The notes under the pieces are model-generated. The model did no database searches. It was given only the letters and a program-made list of their open reading frames with translations, and was not told the origin of the DNA. The position numbers were made by a program, and so were the translations under genes. From Manis javanica (taxonomy: Eukaryota; Chordata; Mammalia; Pholidota; Manidae): DNA of 64,000 nucleotides. Below, one piece after another: positions 1-11,614 of the stretch (positions within the stretch are counted from its first letter, which is position 1; every line of letters starts with the position of its first letter). Where the stretch lies: contig NC_133169.1 in assembly GCF_040802235.1 (NCBI RefSeq), forward strand, positions 41,857,034 to 41,921,033, read 5' to 3'.

Positions 1-572
1 CTTAAAGACTATCTGGCAGAAATGTCCACATTATTTCTAATACACTTATTCAAACACTTTTTATCAGTTTAGTGACTGGGACAGTCACCTGGGATAGACT
101 AGGTTGTCACCTTAAAAAAACGTATGAACTAATAACCAGGGAGCTTCCGCTTGAGTCGCAGTGCAGACAGACTTACAGAAAGTCGTGGTGGGGCCCATGA
201 GGTAAGGCAAAACCTCAGCCAGGTGACCTGAGCAGCTGCAATAGTTAACGGTGGCCTATTGCATGATGCTTGAATAAGCGCTTCACACAAATCATTCAAG
301 ACAAGTTATTTTATAAAAGTAACTTTGGTTGTATGAGCATTTGAAATTAATGATATAATAAAATGTCCTTTTCCTTGGCTGAACATAAAGCTGACCTCCC
401 CTCTCGGGCAGTACAAGGGCTCCAGTGTCAGGGAACGGGGCCCCACTCCCAGGAGGTCCCAGAGAAGCTCGTTCCTGATTTTTCAGGAACTCGGCTGGAT
501 CTGCATATGAGCTCTCCATAACCAGGTCTAGGCATCTGTGAAACTTCTTCATAATGACTTCAGAATACTTAT

Positions 573-615
573 GTGCACACACACACACACGCACACACGC
601 ACACATGCACACACA
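573..615. repeat. (CA)n microsatellite
   Basis: An interrupted run of CA dinucleotides with scattered CG and TG variants. The small minus-strand frame that reads through it is a low-complexity artefact. Confidence 0.85.
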
Positions 616-1659
616 TGTATAGACATCCCTACCACAAAGAGTGCCTAGGTCTCCTTTACTTCTTCCCTGTTTCCTCCTTCATACTGGCTGACAGAAATTA
701 TTTGTTTCATTTTTTTAAAGATTGCTCTTTCAGCTCATGAGGTCATGAGTGCTCATTACAGGCACATTTTGGTTGATTAGTGGTATCAGGTCACAAAATT
801 GTAAAATCACTTTGAGCTTTCCCTTTTCTAGCCACAGTATTATTTTTAATTTATATACATACATAAACCTCAAAGGGAATATAATTTACTACCCCCACCA
901 CTTAAAAAAATCACTTCAAACCCATGAGATGGAACTCAAGCTTCTGCCTTCCTGTACAGCTTTACATCCCTATGCTGCTCCCGGGATACTCAACTTTGTT
1001 TGTTCGATTTTGTTTTCAGCCTCTTCACAAAAATATGATGCATGAATAAATGTGTAAAAGTACCTCCCTGTCTGATTGTTCTTTTTACCAGACTTGTCTG
1101 TTTATGACATCATCTTGTGGTCCAGAATAATATCCCCTCATATGTTAAAGTGTATAACTATATCATATGTTAAAGTGTAATTACCACAATGAACAGGATG
1201 TTACATGACTATGTTAGAAACTGTTTTCTTGAAATCTGAACATGTCAACTTCTATAGATTATTATAATTATTATATTCCACTTGGTGAAATTATTGCACA
1301 GATTGCTATTTCCTATGATGTGGTTTCTTTCTTGCTTCATCTAAGCCTTTAGCCAAATGCCATCAGATGGACAAGTTCTTCTCTGACTCCTGCATTCAAA
1401 TCTAACAGTCCCATGCAATCAAAACACCCCCTTTTGCTTACCTTTTCCACAGCTCAACAGGGATTTTTGGGCACCATCTAGTTACAATGTGATGGGTCAG
1501 TGTTTTGTGTGTTCTTATTGCTGCTCTATCCTAGTGCCCAACACACAGAGAGAAGCCAATATTGCTTGAATGCATGGAATTCAAGGTTCTGTCAATTTCC
1601 TTATTTGCATATACTAATTCATGACAGGAGATACTGGGTGTATTCTTTCCTTTGCTGGC

Positions 1660-2070
1660 TTAAAACAGCAGAAATGTGTTGCCTCACGGTAGTGGAGAAG
1701 AGAAGTCCAAAATCAAGATGTCAGCTGGGATAGATGCCTCTGTGGTGTTTGAGAGGGGGTCCTGGTCCATGCTCTGTCCTAGGTTCTGCTGATCACTGAC
1801 AGTCATTGGAATTCCTTGGTATATAGATGTATCACTACACTCTCTGCCTCCATTATCACAGGGCTTCTCCTTGTTTCTCTCTCTCACATGGCTGTCTTCT
1901 CTTAAGGACACCAGACCTATTGCATTAGAGGCATGCCCTACTCCAGTATGACTGTATTCTAACTAAATTCATCATTTATGACTTTATTTTCCAGTAAGTT
2001 CACATTCTCAGGTGCTAAGGGTTAACACCTCAACATATTGTTTTGGGGCAATGTAAATGCACCCGTCACA
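1660..2070 (-). repeat. Diverged MaLR/MLT1-type LTR fragment
   Basis: The stretch follows, in reverse orientation, the order typical of mammalian MaLR LTRs as I remember them: an 'aagtccaaaatcaag' block, a cytosine-rich middle, an 'aaggacaccag' block, then 'cttcaacatatt' before a G-rich end. It is heavily diverged, so the subfamily is not assigned. Recognition is from memory. Confidence 0.5.
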
Positions 2071-2654
2071 TCAAGCTACAGATGAAAAGACATATCCATA
2101 TATTCATATAATTAAGGAACCATTTGTCAGCTTACCTAGTTACTGCATAAAATATTTTCTATGAATTACAAACCAAACACTGTAGAATGTAAAGTAATGG
2201 GCAGATGCAGAGGTTTGTTAATGCTGCTAGTAAAAGTGCCCAACGTCATGTGAGCAAGGGCTCACAGCTTATTTTCTGTGATGGTGTCTGCCGCATGCTG
2301 ATCCAAGCTGAATGCTTCTATCAGTTTATGTGCAAAGATGTCTGATATTTCAAAATAATGTCTAATTGCTTTTGAGAAGTTTCCTTTTCATCGAAACACT
2401 ATCAATCATGTAAGCATGTATATTATTATGCTAGCTTTTCAATTAAGGAAAATGATGCTGAGAAGCGGAGCTGAGGGCAGTTCTGAAGCTTTATTGGAGA
2501 GGCAGAACCAGCAGAACCCGCTTCTCTCTGATGCTGTACTTCTGGGTCTTTGGGATTTCTAATCCTGGTCGTGCCGTATTGTTCTCAACCTGACTTTAAC
2601 AGAATCACCTTTTTTAAGACAATATTAAGTGTTCACAAAATTAATGAAAGTGTG

Positions 2655-2668
2655 ACTTTTTGTTGCAG
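2655..2668 (+). promoter_or_regulatory. Possible splice acceptor before the OR coding exon
   Basis: A T-rich tract ending in TGTTGCAG lies 21 bases before the ATG of the first OR copy. OR genes normally have an intronless coding exon preceded by noncoding exons, so an acceptor is expected close upstream. Only the local consensus supports this. Confidence 0.3.
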
Positions 2669-2689
2669 TAGAAAAACAACATACCCATT

Positions 2690-3620
2690 ATGGCATGGGA
2701 AAATCAGACATTGAACTCTAACTGCATCATGCTGGGCATCTTCGATTACAGCCCCACCCACATCTTCCTCTTCTCGCTGGTCCTGGGTATCTTCTTAGTG
2801 GCCTTCATGGGAAACACTGCCACGATTCTCCTCATCTACCTGGACACACACCTCCACAGCCCCATGTACTTCCTCCTCAGCCAGCTGTCCCTCATGGACC
2901 TCATGCTCATCTGCACCACCCTCCACAAAATGGCCTCCAACTACTTGACTGGCAGCAAGTCCATCTCTGTGGCCGGATGTGGAGCCCAGATATTCTTCTA
3001 TGTGTCCCTGCTTGTAGCCGAATGTTTCCTGTTGGCTGCAGTGGCCTATGACCGCTATGTGGCCATTTGCCGCCCATTACGGTACTCAGCTCTCATGAGC
3101 CAGAAAATCTGTGGTCTCATGACAGCTTCTTCTTGGATTCTTGGCTCTCTTGATGGTATAATTGATGTTGCGGTGGCAGTCTTTCCCTTATTGTGGTGCC
3201 TGGGAAATACCCCGTTTTTTCTGTGATGTTCCCGCCTTTCTCACCCTTTCGTGTGCTAACACATCACTATTTGAAAGAATGATATTCATATGCTGTGTTA
3301 TTATGCTTCTCTTCCCTGTAGCAGTCATCACTGCCTCCTATGCTCATGTTCTCCTGGCCGTCATTCGCATGGGATCTGGGGAGAGTCGCCACAAAGCTTT
3401 TACCACCTGCTCCTCCCACCTCGTGGTGGTGGGAATGTACTACGGAGCTGCCATGTTCATATACATGAGGCCCACATCAGATCATTCCTCCACCCAGGAC
3501 AAGACGGTGTCAGCTTTCTACACCATCCTCACTCCCATGCTGAATCCCCTCAGCCTCTGCAACAAGGAAGTGGCCAGGGCGTTCAGGATGGTGCTGGGGA
3601 GGGAAACATCTGGAGAGTGA
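2690..3620 (+). pseudogene. Olfactory receptor family 2 pseudogene (OR2M-like), copy 1
   Basis: Class A odorant GPCR of the OR2 family, broken. The frame opens with MAWENQT and keeps the N-terminal N-glycosylation site (NQT), GN in TM1, [20 protein letters not shown] at the TM3 end and the TM4 region. It stops at 3,224-3,226. Aligned to the intact copy at 45,162-46,100, a net 2-base deletion near 3,165-3,180 moves the rest (FFCDVPAFL, KAFTTCSSH) into another frame. A second, in-frame 6-base deletion near 3,550 removes Ile-Tyr of the NPLIY (NPxxY) motif in TM7, leaving NPLSL, and the following SLR is SLC. The original stop is at 3,618-3,620. The start was chosen by homology to the intact copy. 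No full receptor can be made. Confidence 0.93.
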
Positions 3621-3659
3621 ATCCCTTAAAAATGTTTATGCCTTGCTGTTTTTCCTAGA

Positions 3660-4470
3660 TTCTTTGCTTTAGGCTTAAATTTATGTATTACACCAATATA
3701 ATCTAGTATTTAATATTTACTCACCTATTCAGATTTATCGGCAACAATGTAAGATTTATAAACTAAAAACCTGTTTGCATTTTTTTCAAAGATTTCACAT
3801 TTTTTATGGTGAATTCATGATGTAGCTATTGGGAAATATTTATTTTGAAAGAAAACACACAGTTCATTTATTTTTTAAAATAATACCAGTTAACAAATTT
3901 TATGTATTTGTCCATCAAAATACCCACTGTTTGACTGTATTAATTAAACTTAGGGTGCTTTTAACATGTCATAGACTTAACCTTGGCAAAAAAAGAATTC
4001 TACTAAGTCCATATCTTAACTTGGATGAATCATTTTTTAAAAGCTCATTAAATAATGTTATAGCTATAAATTTGAGATCATTATGAATATGAATTGGTCA
4101 TAACTGAATAGAGAAAAGATTGAGTTATAGGTACAGTGCACTTTATTGTAGTGGACATTGTCCTCCTTCAGGTACATCAAAGGACTGGGAAGCCCCCAAA
4201 TTTTCTTCTTATACACACATCAACCTTATAAATAGGACATTGAAATGTGAGTATGAATCTTCAAAGTCTGGATTTTCCATCCTTAGAAATCCTGATCCTT
4301 ATACAGATATTGTACTGCAATTCTATGAAAATGTGATATATATAATGGAGAAATCTTGGTTTTCTATAGTCTACATAATTTCCATAAATCTCCTGTATGA
4401 AATCTCCATCAATATTGTTGTAATGATTATAGCCATGGTTTTACAGTCATTTATGTATGTTTAATTATAT
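3660..4470 (+). repeat. OR 3' flank, inverted paralogue of 32,470-33,370
   Basis: The DNA after the first OR copy matches, in reverse complement, the flank below the second OR copy. For example the block around 4,195-4,335 corresponds to 32,660-32,830, and weaker similarity exists to 44,440-44,640. This marks the ORs as products of segmental duplication including flanks, with copy 1 inverted. No gene is seen in it. Confidence 0.75.
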
Positions 4471-4522
4471 AGGTGTGTGTATACACTCACACACACCCAT
4501 ACACACACATATATATATATTG
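4466..4522. repeat. Mixed GT/CA and AT microsatellite
   Basis: Short GT, CA and AT dinucleotide runs. The corresponding place in unit A (32,478-32,570) also carries an expanded dinucleotide repeat, so the seed predates the duplication. Confidence 0.8.
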
Positions 4523-4557
4523 CAGTATCACCAATGCATTAGTTATCTTTTTTTTTT

Positions 4558-4875
4558 AGACGGCATCTCTCATATTTATTGATCAAATGGTTGTTAACAA
4601 CAATAAAATTCTGTACAGTGGAGTCAATGCTCAATGCACAATCATTAATCCACCCCAAGCCTAATTCTCATAAGTCTCCAATCTTCTGAAGCATAACGAA
4701 CAAGTTCTTACATGGTGAACAAATTCTTACATAGTGAATAAGTTCTTACATGGCGAACAGTACAAGGGGAGTCATCACAGAAACTTTCAGTTTTGATCAC
4801 GCATTATGAACTATAAACAATCAGGTCAAATATGAATATTCGTTTGATTTTTATACTTTATATGTGGATCCCACA
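4558..4875 (-). repeat. L1-A tail: U3-R of a retroviral LTR
   Basis: In the sense direction the segment starts TGTGGGATCCACA directly after an AAAGGGAGAAA polypurine-like tract and ends at the poly(A). An AATAAATAT signal (seen as ATATTTATT near 4,575) lies just before the tail. This is what the 3' end of a retroviral transcript, U3 plus R up to the cleavage site, looks like. The same segment is present in L1-B, in the 42.2 kb insertion and in the 49-53 kb insertion. Confidence 0.75.
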
Positions 4876-4883
4876 TTTCTCCC

Positions 4884-4928
<45 letters not shown>

Positions 4929-4948
4929 GTTATTATTATTATTATTAA
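4884..4948. repeat. (ATT)n microsatellite
   Basis: A long run of ATT with two interruptions just upstream (in sense) of the polypurine-like tract of the L1-A tail. Shorter AAT/ATT runs occupy the same place in the other tail copies. Confidence 0.9.
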
Positions 4949-5548
4949 AATGCTGAAGTGGTAGGTAGGTGCAAGATAAAGGCAGAAAACATAGTTTAGT
5001 GTTGTAAGAGAGCAAATGTAGATGATCAGATGATCAGGTGTGTGCCTGTAGACTATGTGTTAATCCAAGCTAGACAAGCGCAATAAAACATCCACGGATG
5101 CAGAAGATTTCTCTCAAAACAGGGGGCGTGAGGTTCTAAGATTCACCTCTGTTGATCCCCAATTTCTCACCTGATAGACTCCCTGCAATTGTGCCTGCCT
5201 TAAGTTGTTCCTCCCTTAAGGAATCTTACCCATCTCTGGCTAAGCAGTCATCATCTGGGGCCATACAGGAAATGTAAAGTTGGTAAGTGAGAGAGAAGCC
5301 ATATTGTTTGAAAAGGTTAGCTTTTTACTTCTTTGCAGATTTATGCCCTGTGGACTCTATGCCCAGCATTTGTCTTGAGGTATCTTTACCACTTGGAGGA
5401 ATTATGATACTCAGTGAATTCGATATGAGGCACGAATTCTATTTAAGGGCTGTAATCAGGAAGGAAAAAGAAAAGCTATAGACATAGCAGATGGAAGAAA
5501 ACATGGGACAATTGATTATTTCTTTGACATATCTTCTTGTAGAGTAAC

Positions 5549-6050
5549 TTAAGCATGTATAGGTTTTAAACTACTAACTAAATTGTGCACACACATTAAC
5601 ATAATAGGAATACAGTTACATAACCAAAGCAGATCTATAATTACTAGCCATCTCCAGTGAAGCCAAGAAAACCAGTTAGGCACCCTAGACATTTGGGAAA
5701 ATTTGTCTATGATGTAATGGATATTATCCAACTGTACTTGAACAGTCTGAGAGAAATCAGACAAATTAAAACAACCCATTCCTGGGAACTGTTCACATCC
5801 CATATGTTCTTTTAACAGTAGATAGTCTGTAGTTGTAAGATTTTGGAGCGCTACAACTTGCACTTCTCCTAATTCTTGGTTGAGTTCCAACAGTATAGAT
5901 CCAGTCAAATTTGTTGTTTTACTGTATGCACAGGCCAGCTTAGATATCTCCTTCTTCATTCCAATGGCAAGTCCAGGAACCAGTGGGATGAATGCAGCTA
6001 CAACTGCAGCATCGCCTGGATCTTTGTTGGGGTTTTTTGATGATCATCTT
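5549..6050 (-). pseudogene. Class I retroviral env transmembrane-subunit remnant in the L1-A tail
   Basis: A 136-codon open stretch (5,959 to 5,549) plus upstream sequence reads like the TM subunit of a gamma-type retroviral Env. In order: a hydrophobic alanine/valine-rich fusion-peptide-like stretch upstream of 5,959, a heptad region ending ALQNLTTTDYLLLKEH (the place of the LQN heptad/immunosuppressive-like region), a cysteine motif CEQFPGMGC in which the adjacent double cysteine seen in the 51.7 kb copy is lost, a tryptophan-rich membrane-proximal stretch (WFSWLHWRW), a hydrophobic anchor and a short tail. No SU subunit and no gag or pol accompany it. It lies in L1 sense orientation between the L1 3' UTR and the LTR piece. 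Confidence 0.75.
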
Positions 6051-6387
6051 CTGTTATGTCTCTTCTGGAGAGTGCTGATGTTGGAAGTTCTTCATATCGT
6101 ATCTTAGTTCACTTTCTGGGTAGCCAAATTAGGCTTTGATCCTCTGTATAAACACAAATAGGCCCTTTGCCCACACTTTGATACACCCTTTATATCATTG
6201 TGTAGAACTCACTGGAGGTCACAAAAAAGGAACTGCTTTTTTTTTTTTTTAAGAAAGGAATATTATCAGAAAAGTGTACATCCATAGCCGATCATCTGAC
6301 ACCCTTTAAGTGATCAAAATTGAAGATATTTAAAGCATGCATTAATCTTTGATTTACAGTTAGTTTTATCCTATCAGGAATTAATCC

Positions 6388-6425
6388 CCCTTCTCTTTCT
6401 TTCTTTCTTTCTTCCTTTTGTTATC
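6388..6425 (-). repeat. Internal degenerate L1 tail, (GAAA)n-rich, in L1-A
   Basis: In sense this is A-rich DNA with GAAA units directly after the L1 3' UTR and before the retroviral segment. It looks like an old L1 poly(A) tail now trapped inside the element. A second A-run near 6,237-6,251 lies further into the tail. Confidence 0.65.
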
Positions 6426-6750
6426 TTTAATCTACACTTACATGAAGAATATTATGCTTACTAGGCTCTCCCCTATACCAGGTCCTCCCTATAAACCCCT
6501 TTACAGTCACTGTCCATCAGCATAGCAAAATGTTAGAGAATCACTACTTGTCTTCCCTGTCTTGTACAGCCCTCCCCTTTCTCCCACACCCCCCATGCAT
6601 GCTAATCTTAATACCCCTTTTATTCTTCCCCCACCTTATCCCTCCCTACCCACCCATCCTCCCCAGTCCCTTTCCTTTTGGTACTTGTTAGTCCATTCCT
6701 GGGTTCTGTGATTCTGCTACTGTTTTGTTCCTTCAGTTTTTCCTTTGTTC
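6426..6750 (-). repeat. L1 3' UTR of L1-A
   Basis: G-rich in sense, matching the homologous segments at about 15,375-15,700, 50,730-51,058 and 52,868-53,140. No canonical AATAAA is visible near its end. Confidence 0.75.
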
Positions 6751-9700
6751 TTATATTCCACAGATGAGTGAAATCATTTGATATTTCTCTTTCTCTGCTT
6801 GGCTTATTTCACTGAGCATAATACCCTTCAGGTCCATCCATGTTGCTGCAAATGGTAGGATTTGCCCTCTTCTTATGGCTGAGTAGTATTCCATTGTGTA
6901 TATGTACCACAACTTCTTTATCCATTCATCTACCGATGGACATTTAGGTTGCTTCCAATTCTTGGCTATTGTAAATAGTGCTGCAATAAACATAGGGGTG
7001 CATCTGTCTTTCTCAAACTTGAGAACTTAGGGTAAATTCCTAGGAGTGGAATTCTTGGGTCAAATGGAAAGTCTGTTTTGAGCATTTTGATGATCTTCCA
7101 TACTGCTTTCCACAATGGTTGAACTAATTTACATTCCCACCAGCAGTGTAGGAGGGTTCCCCTTTCTCCACAGCCTCACCAACATTTGTTGTTTTTTGAC
7201 TTTTGGATGGCAGCCATCCTTACTAATGTGAGGTGATACCTCATTGTAGTTTTAATTTGCATTTCTCTGATAATTAGTGATGTGGAGCATCTTTTCATGT
7301 GTCTGTTGGCCATCTGTATTTCTTTTTTAGAGAACTGTCTGTTCAGTTCCTCTGCCCATTTTTTAATTGGATTATTTGTTTTTTGTTTGTTGAGGCATGT
7401 GAGCTCTTTATATATTCTGGACGTCAAGCCTTTATCAGATCTGTCATTTTCAAATATATTCTCCCATACTGTAGGGTTCCTTTTTGTTCTATTGATGGTG
7501 TCCTTCGCTGTACAGAAGCTTTTCACCTTAATGTAGTCCCACTTGCTCATTTTTGCTGTTCTTTTCCTTGCCGGGGAGATATGTTCAAGAAGAGGTCACT
7601 CATGTTTATGTCTAAGAGGTTTTTGCCTATGTTTTTTTCCAAGAGTTTTATGGTTTCATGATTTACATTCAGGCCTTTGATCCATTTTGAGTATACCTTT
7701 GTATATGGGGTTAGACAATGGTCCAGTTTCATTCTCCTACATGTAGCTGTCCAGTTTTGCCAGCACCATCTGTTGAAGAGACTGTCATTTTGCCATTGTA
7801 TGTCCATGGCTCCTTTATCAAATATTAATTGACCATATATGTTTGGGTTAATGTCTGGATTCTCTAGTCTGTTCCATTGGTCTGTGGCTCTGTTCTTGTG
7901 CAAGTACCAAATTGTCTTGATTACTATGGCTTTATAGTAGAGCTTGAAGTTGGTGAGTGAGATCCCCCCTACTTTATTCTTCTTTCTCAGGATTGCTTTG
8001 GCTATTTGGGGTCTTTGGTGTTTCCATATGAATTTTTTAATTATTTGTTCCAGTTCAGTGAAGAATGTTGCTGGTAATTTAATAGGGATTGCATCAAATC
8101 TATATATTGCTTTGGGCAGGATGGCCATTTTGATGATACTGATTCTTCCTAGCCACGAGCATGGGATTAGTTTCCATTTGTTAGTGTCCCCTTTAATTTC
8201 TCTTAAGAGTGACTTGTAGTTTTCAGAGTATAGGTCATTCACTTCTTTGGTTAGATTTATTCCTAGGTATTTTATTCTTTTTGTTACAATTGTGAATGGA
8301 ATTGTTTTCTTGATTTCTCTTTCTATTGGTTCATTGTTACTGTATAGGAAAGCTACAGATTTCTGTGTGTTAATTTTGTATCCTGCAACTTTGCTGTATT
8401 CCGATATCAGTTCTAGTTGTTTTGGGGTGGAGTCTTTAGGGTTTTTTTATGTACAGTATCATGTCATCTGCAAATAGTGACATTTTAACTTCTTCTTTAC
8501 CAATCTGGATTCCTTGTATTTCTTTGTTTTATCTGATTGCCATGGCTAGGACCTCCAGTACTATGTTAAGTAGCAGTGGGGAGAGTGGGCATCCCTGTCT
8601 AGTTCCTGATCTCAGAGGAAAAGCTTTGAGCTTCTCGCTGTTCAGTATAATGTTGGCTGTGGGTTTATGATATATGGCCTTTATTATGTTGAGGTACTTG
8701 CCCTCTATTCCCATTTTGCTGAGAGTTTTTATCATGAATGGATGTTGAATTTTGTCAAATTCTTTTTCAGCATCTATGGAGATGATCATGTGGTTTTTGT
8801 CTTTCTTTTTGTTGATGTGGTGGATGATGTTGATGGATTTTCAAATGTTGTACCATCCTTTCATCCCTGGGATGAATCCCAGTTGGTCATGGTGTATGAT
8901 CCTTTTGATATACTTTTGAATTCAGTTTGCTAATATTTTATTAAGTATTTTTTCATCTACATTCATCAGGGATATTGGTCTGTAATTTTCTTTTTTGGTG
9001 GGGCCTTTGCCTGGTTTTGGTATTAGGGTGATGTTGGCTTCATAGAATGAGTTTGGGAGTATTCCCTCCTGTTCTATTTTTTGGAAATCTTTAAGGAGAA
9101 TGGGTATTATGTCTTCTCTGTGTGTCTGATAAAATTCTGAGGTAAATCCGTCCGGCCCGGGTGCTTTGTTCTTGGGTAGTTTTTTTATTACTGTTTCAAT
9201 TTCTTTGCTCGTAATTGGTTTGTTTAACTTTTGTGTTTCTTCCTTGGTCAGTCTTGGAAGGTTGTATTTTTCTAGAAATTCTCCATTTCTTCTAGGTTTT
9301 CCAGCTTGTTGGAGTATAGGTTTTCATAGTAGTCTTTAATAATTCTTTGTATGTCTGTGTAGTCTGTCATGATTTTTCCATTCTCATTTCTGATTCTGTT
9401 GATTTGTGTTGATTCACTTTTTCTGTTAATAAGTTTGGCTAGAGGCTTATATATTTTCTTTATTTTCTCAAAGAACCAGCTATTGATTTCATTGATTTTT
9501 GCTATTGTTTTATTCTTCTCAATTTTGTTTATTTCTTCTCTGATCTTTATTATGTCCCTCCTTCTGCTGACTTTAGGCCTCATTGTTCTTCTTTTCCAAT
9601 TTCGATAATTGTGATATTAGACTATTCATTTGGGATTGTTCTTCCTTCTTCAAGTGTGCCTGGATCACTATATACTTTCCTCTTAGGACTGCTTTCGCTG

Positions 9701-10590
9701 TCTCCCAAAGAATTTGGGTCTTTGTGTTGTTGTCATTTGTTTCTTTATATTCCTTGATTTCTATTTTAATTTATTCATTGATCCATTGATTATTTAGGAG
9801 CATGTTGTTAAGCCTCCATGTGTTTGTGAGCCTTTTTGTTTTCTTTGTAGAATTTATTTCTATTTTTATACATTTGTGGTCTGAAAAATTGGTTTGTAGA
9901 ATTTCAATATTTTGTATTTTGCTGAGGCTCTTTTTGTGGGCTAGTATGTGGTCTATTCTGGAGAATGTTCCATGTGCAGTTGAGTAGAATATATATCCTG
10001 TTGCTTTTGGATGTGGATTTCTATAGATGTCTATTAGGTCCATCTGCTCTGCTGTGTTTTTCAGTGCCTCTCTGTCCTTACTTATTTTCTGCCCAGTGGA
10101 TCTATCCTTTAGGGTGAGTGGTGTGTTGAAGTCTCCTACAATGAATGCATTGTAGTCTATTTCCCCTTTTAGTTCTGTTAGCATTTGTTTCACATATGCT
10201 GGTGCTCCTGTGTTGGGTGCATATATATTTAGAATGTTTATATCCTCTTGTTGGACTGAGTCCTTTATCATTATGTAGCGTCCTTCTTTATCTCTTGTTA
10301 CTTTCTTTGTTTTCAAGTCTATTTTGTCTGATATTAGTACTGCAACCCCTGCTTTCTTCTTGCTGTTGTTTGCCTGAAATACGTTTTTCCATCCCTTGAC
10401 TTTTAGTCTGTGCATGTCTTTGGGTTTGAGGTGAGTTTCTTGTAAGCAGCATATAGGTGGGTCTTGCTTTTTTTATCCATTGTATTACTCTGTGTCTTTT
10501 GATTGGTGCATTAAGTCCATTTACATTTAAGGTGACTTTTGAAAGATATGTACTTATAGCCATTGCAGGCTTTAAATCTGTGGTTACCAA
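6751..10590 (-). pseudogene. L1-A ORF2 (endonuclease-reverse transcriptase), broken
   Basis: Remnant of the L1 ORF2 protein, which nicks target DNA and reverse-transcribes L1 RNA. The endonuclease starts near 10,590 with a NVNGLNAPIKRHR block and continues in other frames with GDFN and SDH motifs (10,415-9,771). Reverse transcriptase blocks follow (8,789-8,529 contains the [12 protein letters not shown] motif), then 8,242-7,547 and the C-terminal region ending near 6,751. At least six frame changes or stops separate the pieces, so no active enzyme can be made. Confidence 0.9.
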
Positions 10591-10758
10591 AGGTTCAAGG
10601 TTAGCCTCTTTAGTATCTTACTGACTAACTTAGCTCGCTTATTGAGCTGTTATATACACTGTCTGGAGATTCTTTTCTTCTCTCCCTTCTTATTCCTCCT
10701 CCTCCATTCTTCATATGTTGGCTGTTTTGTACTGTGCTCTTTCTAGGTGTGCCCCTAT

Positions 10759-11614
10759 CTAGAGCAGTCCCTGTAAGATGCCCTGCAGAGGTGGTTTGTG
10801 GGAAGCAAATTCCCTCAGCTTTTGCTTGTCTGGAAATTGTTTAATCCCACCATCATATTTAAATGTTAGTCGTGCTGGGTACAGTATCCTTGGTTCAAGG
10901 CCCTTCTGTTTCATTGCGTTAAATATATCATGGCATTCTCTTTTTGCCTGTAGGGTTTCTGTCGAGAAGTCCGATGTTAGACTGATAGGTTTTCCTTTAT
11001 AGGTGACTTTTTTCTCTCTAGCTGCCTTTTAAAACTCTTTCCTTGTCCTTGATCTTTGCCATTTTAATTATTATGTGTCTTGGTGTTGTCCTCCTTGGAT
11101 CCTTTCTGTTGGGGTTTCTGTGTATTTCCATGGTCTGTTTGATTATTTCCTTCCCCAGTTTGGGGAAGTTTTCATCAATTATTTCTTTCAAGATACTTTC
11201 CATCCCTTTTCCTCTCTCTTCTTCTTCTGGTACCACTATAGTACGGATATTGTTCCTTTTGGATTGGTTACACATTTCTCTTAATATTGTTTCCTTTCTG
11301 GAGATCCTTTTATCTCTCTCTATGTCAGCTTCTATGCATTCCTGTTCTTTGGTTTCAATTCCATCAGTGGCCTCTTGCATCTTATCCATTCTGCTTATAA
11401 TTCCTTCCAGAGTTTGTTTCATTTCTGTAATCTCCTTTCTGGCATCTGTGATCTCCCTCCGGACTTCATCCCATTTCTCTTGCATATTTCTCTGCATCTC
11501 TGTCAGCATGTTTAGGATTTTTATTTTGAATTCTTTTTCAGGAAGACTGGTTAGGTCTGTCTCCTTCTCTGGTGTCTCTGTGATCTTGGTGTGCCTCTAA
11601 TTTTGTCTTTTCAT
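10759..11614 (-). pseudogene. L1-A ORF1 (RNA-binding chaperone), broken
   Basis: Homologous to the intact ORF1 of L1-B. The start at 11,614 is followed by a stop at codon 6; a second ATG at 11,509 opens 163 codons through the coiled coil and part of the RRM before a frameshift. It has only one copy of the 11-residue coiled-coil unit that is present three times in L1-B. Confidence 0.88.

Larger units (their letters stand above)
1..2689. other. Upstream flank of the first OR copy; no gene seen
   Basis: AT-rich noncoding DNA. Open frames here are short, lack recognisable domains and do not look coding. It holds a CA microsatellite near 573-615 and a MaLR-like LTR fragment near 1,660-2,070, listed separately. 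The rest is not identified. Confidence 0.6.

Noticed and set aside
3162-3658. Alternative overlapping frames in OR copy 1 as a separate small gene
   Set aside because: One is simply the C-terminal half of the receptor after a 2-base deletion, the other an out-of-frame shadow rich in His, Pro and Cys.
5549-6050. The env remnant as an independent solo provirus next to L1-A
   Set aside because: The same env-LTR segment is joined to the L1 3' UTR in the same way in three insertions, and the poly(A) plus target duplication lie outside it.
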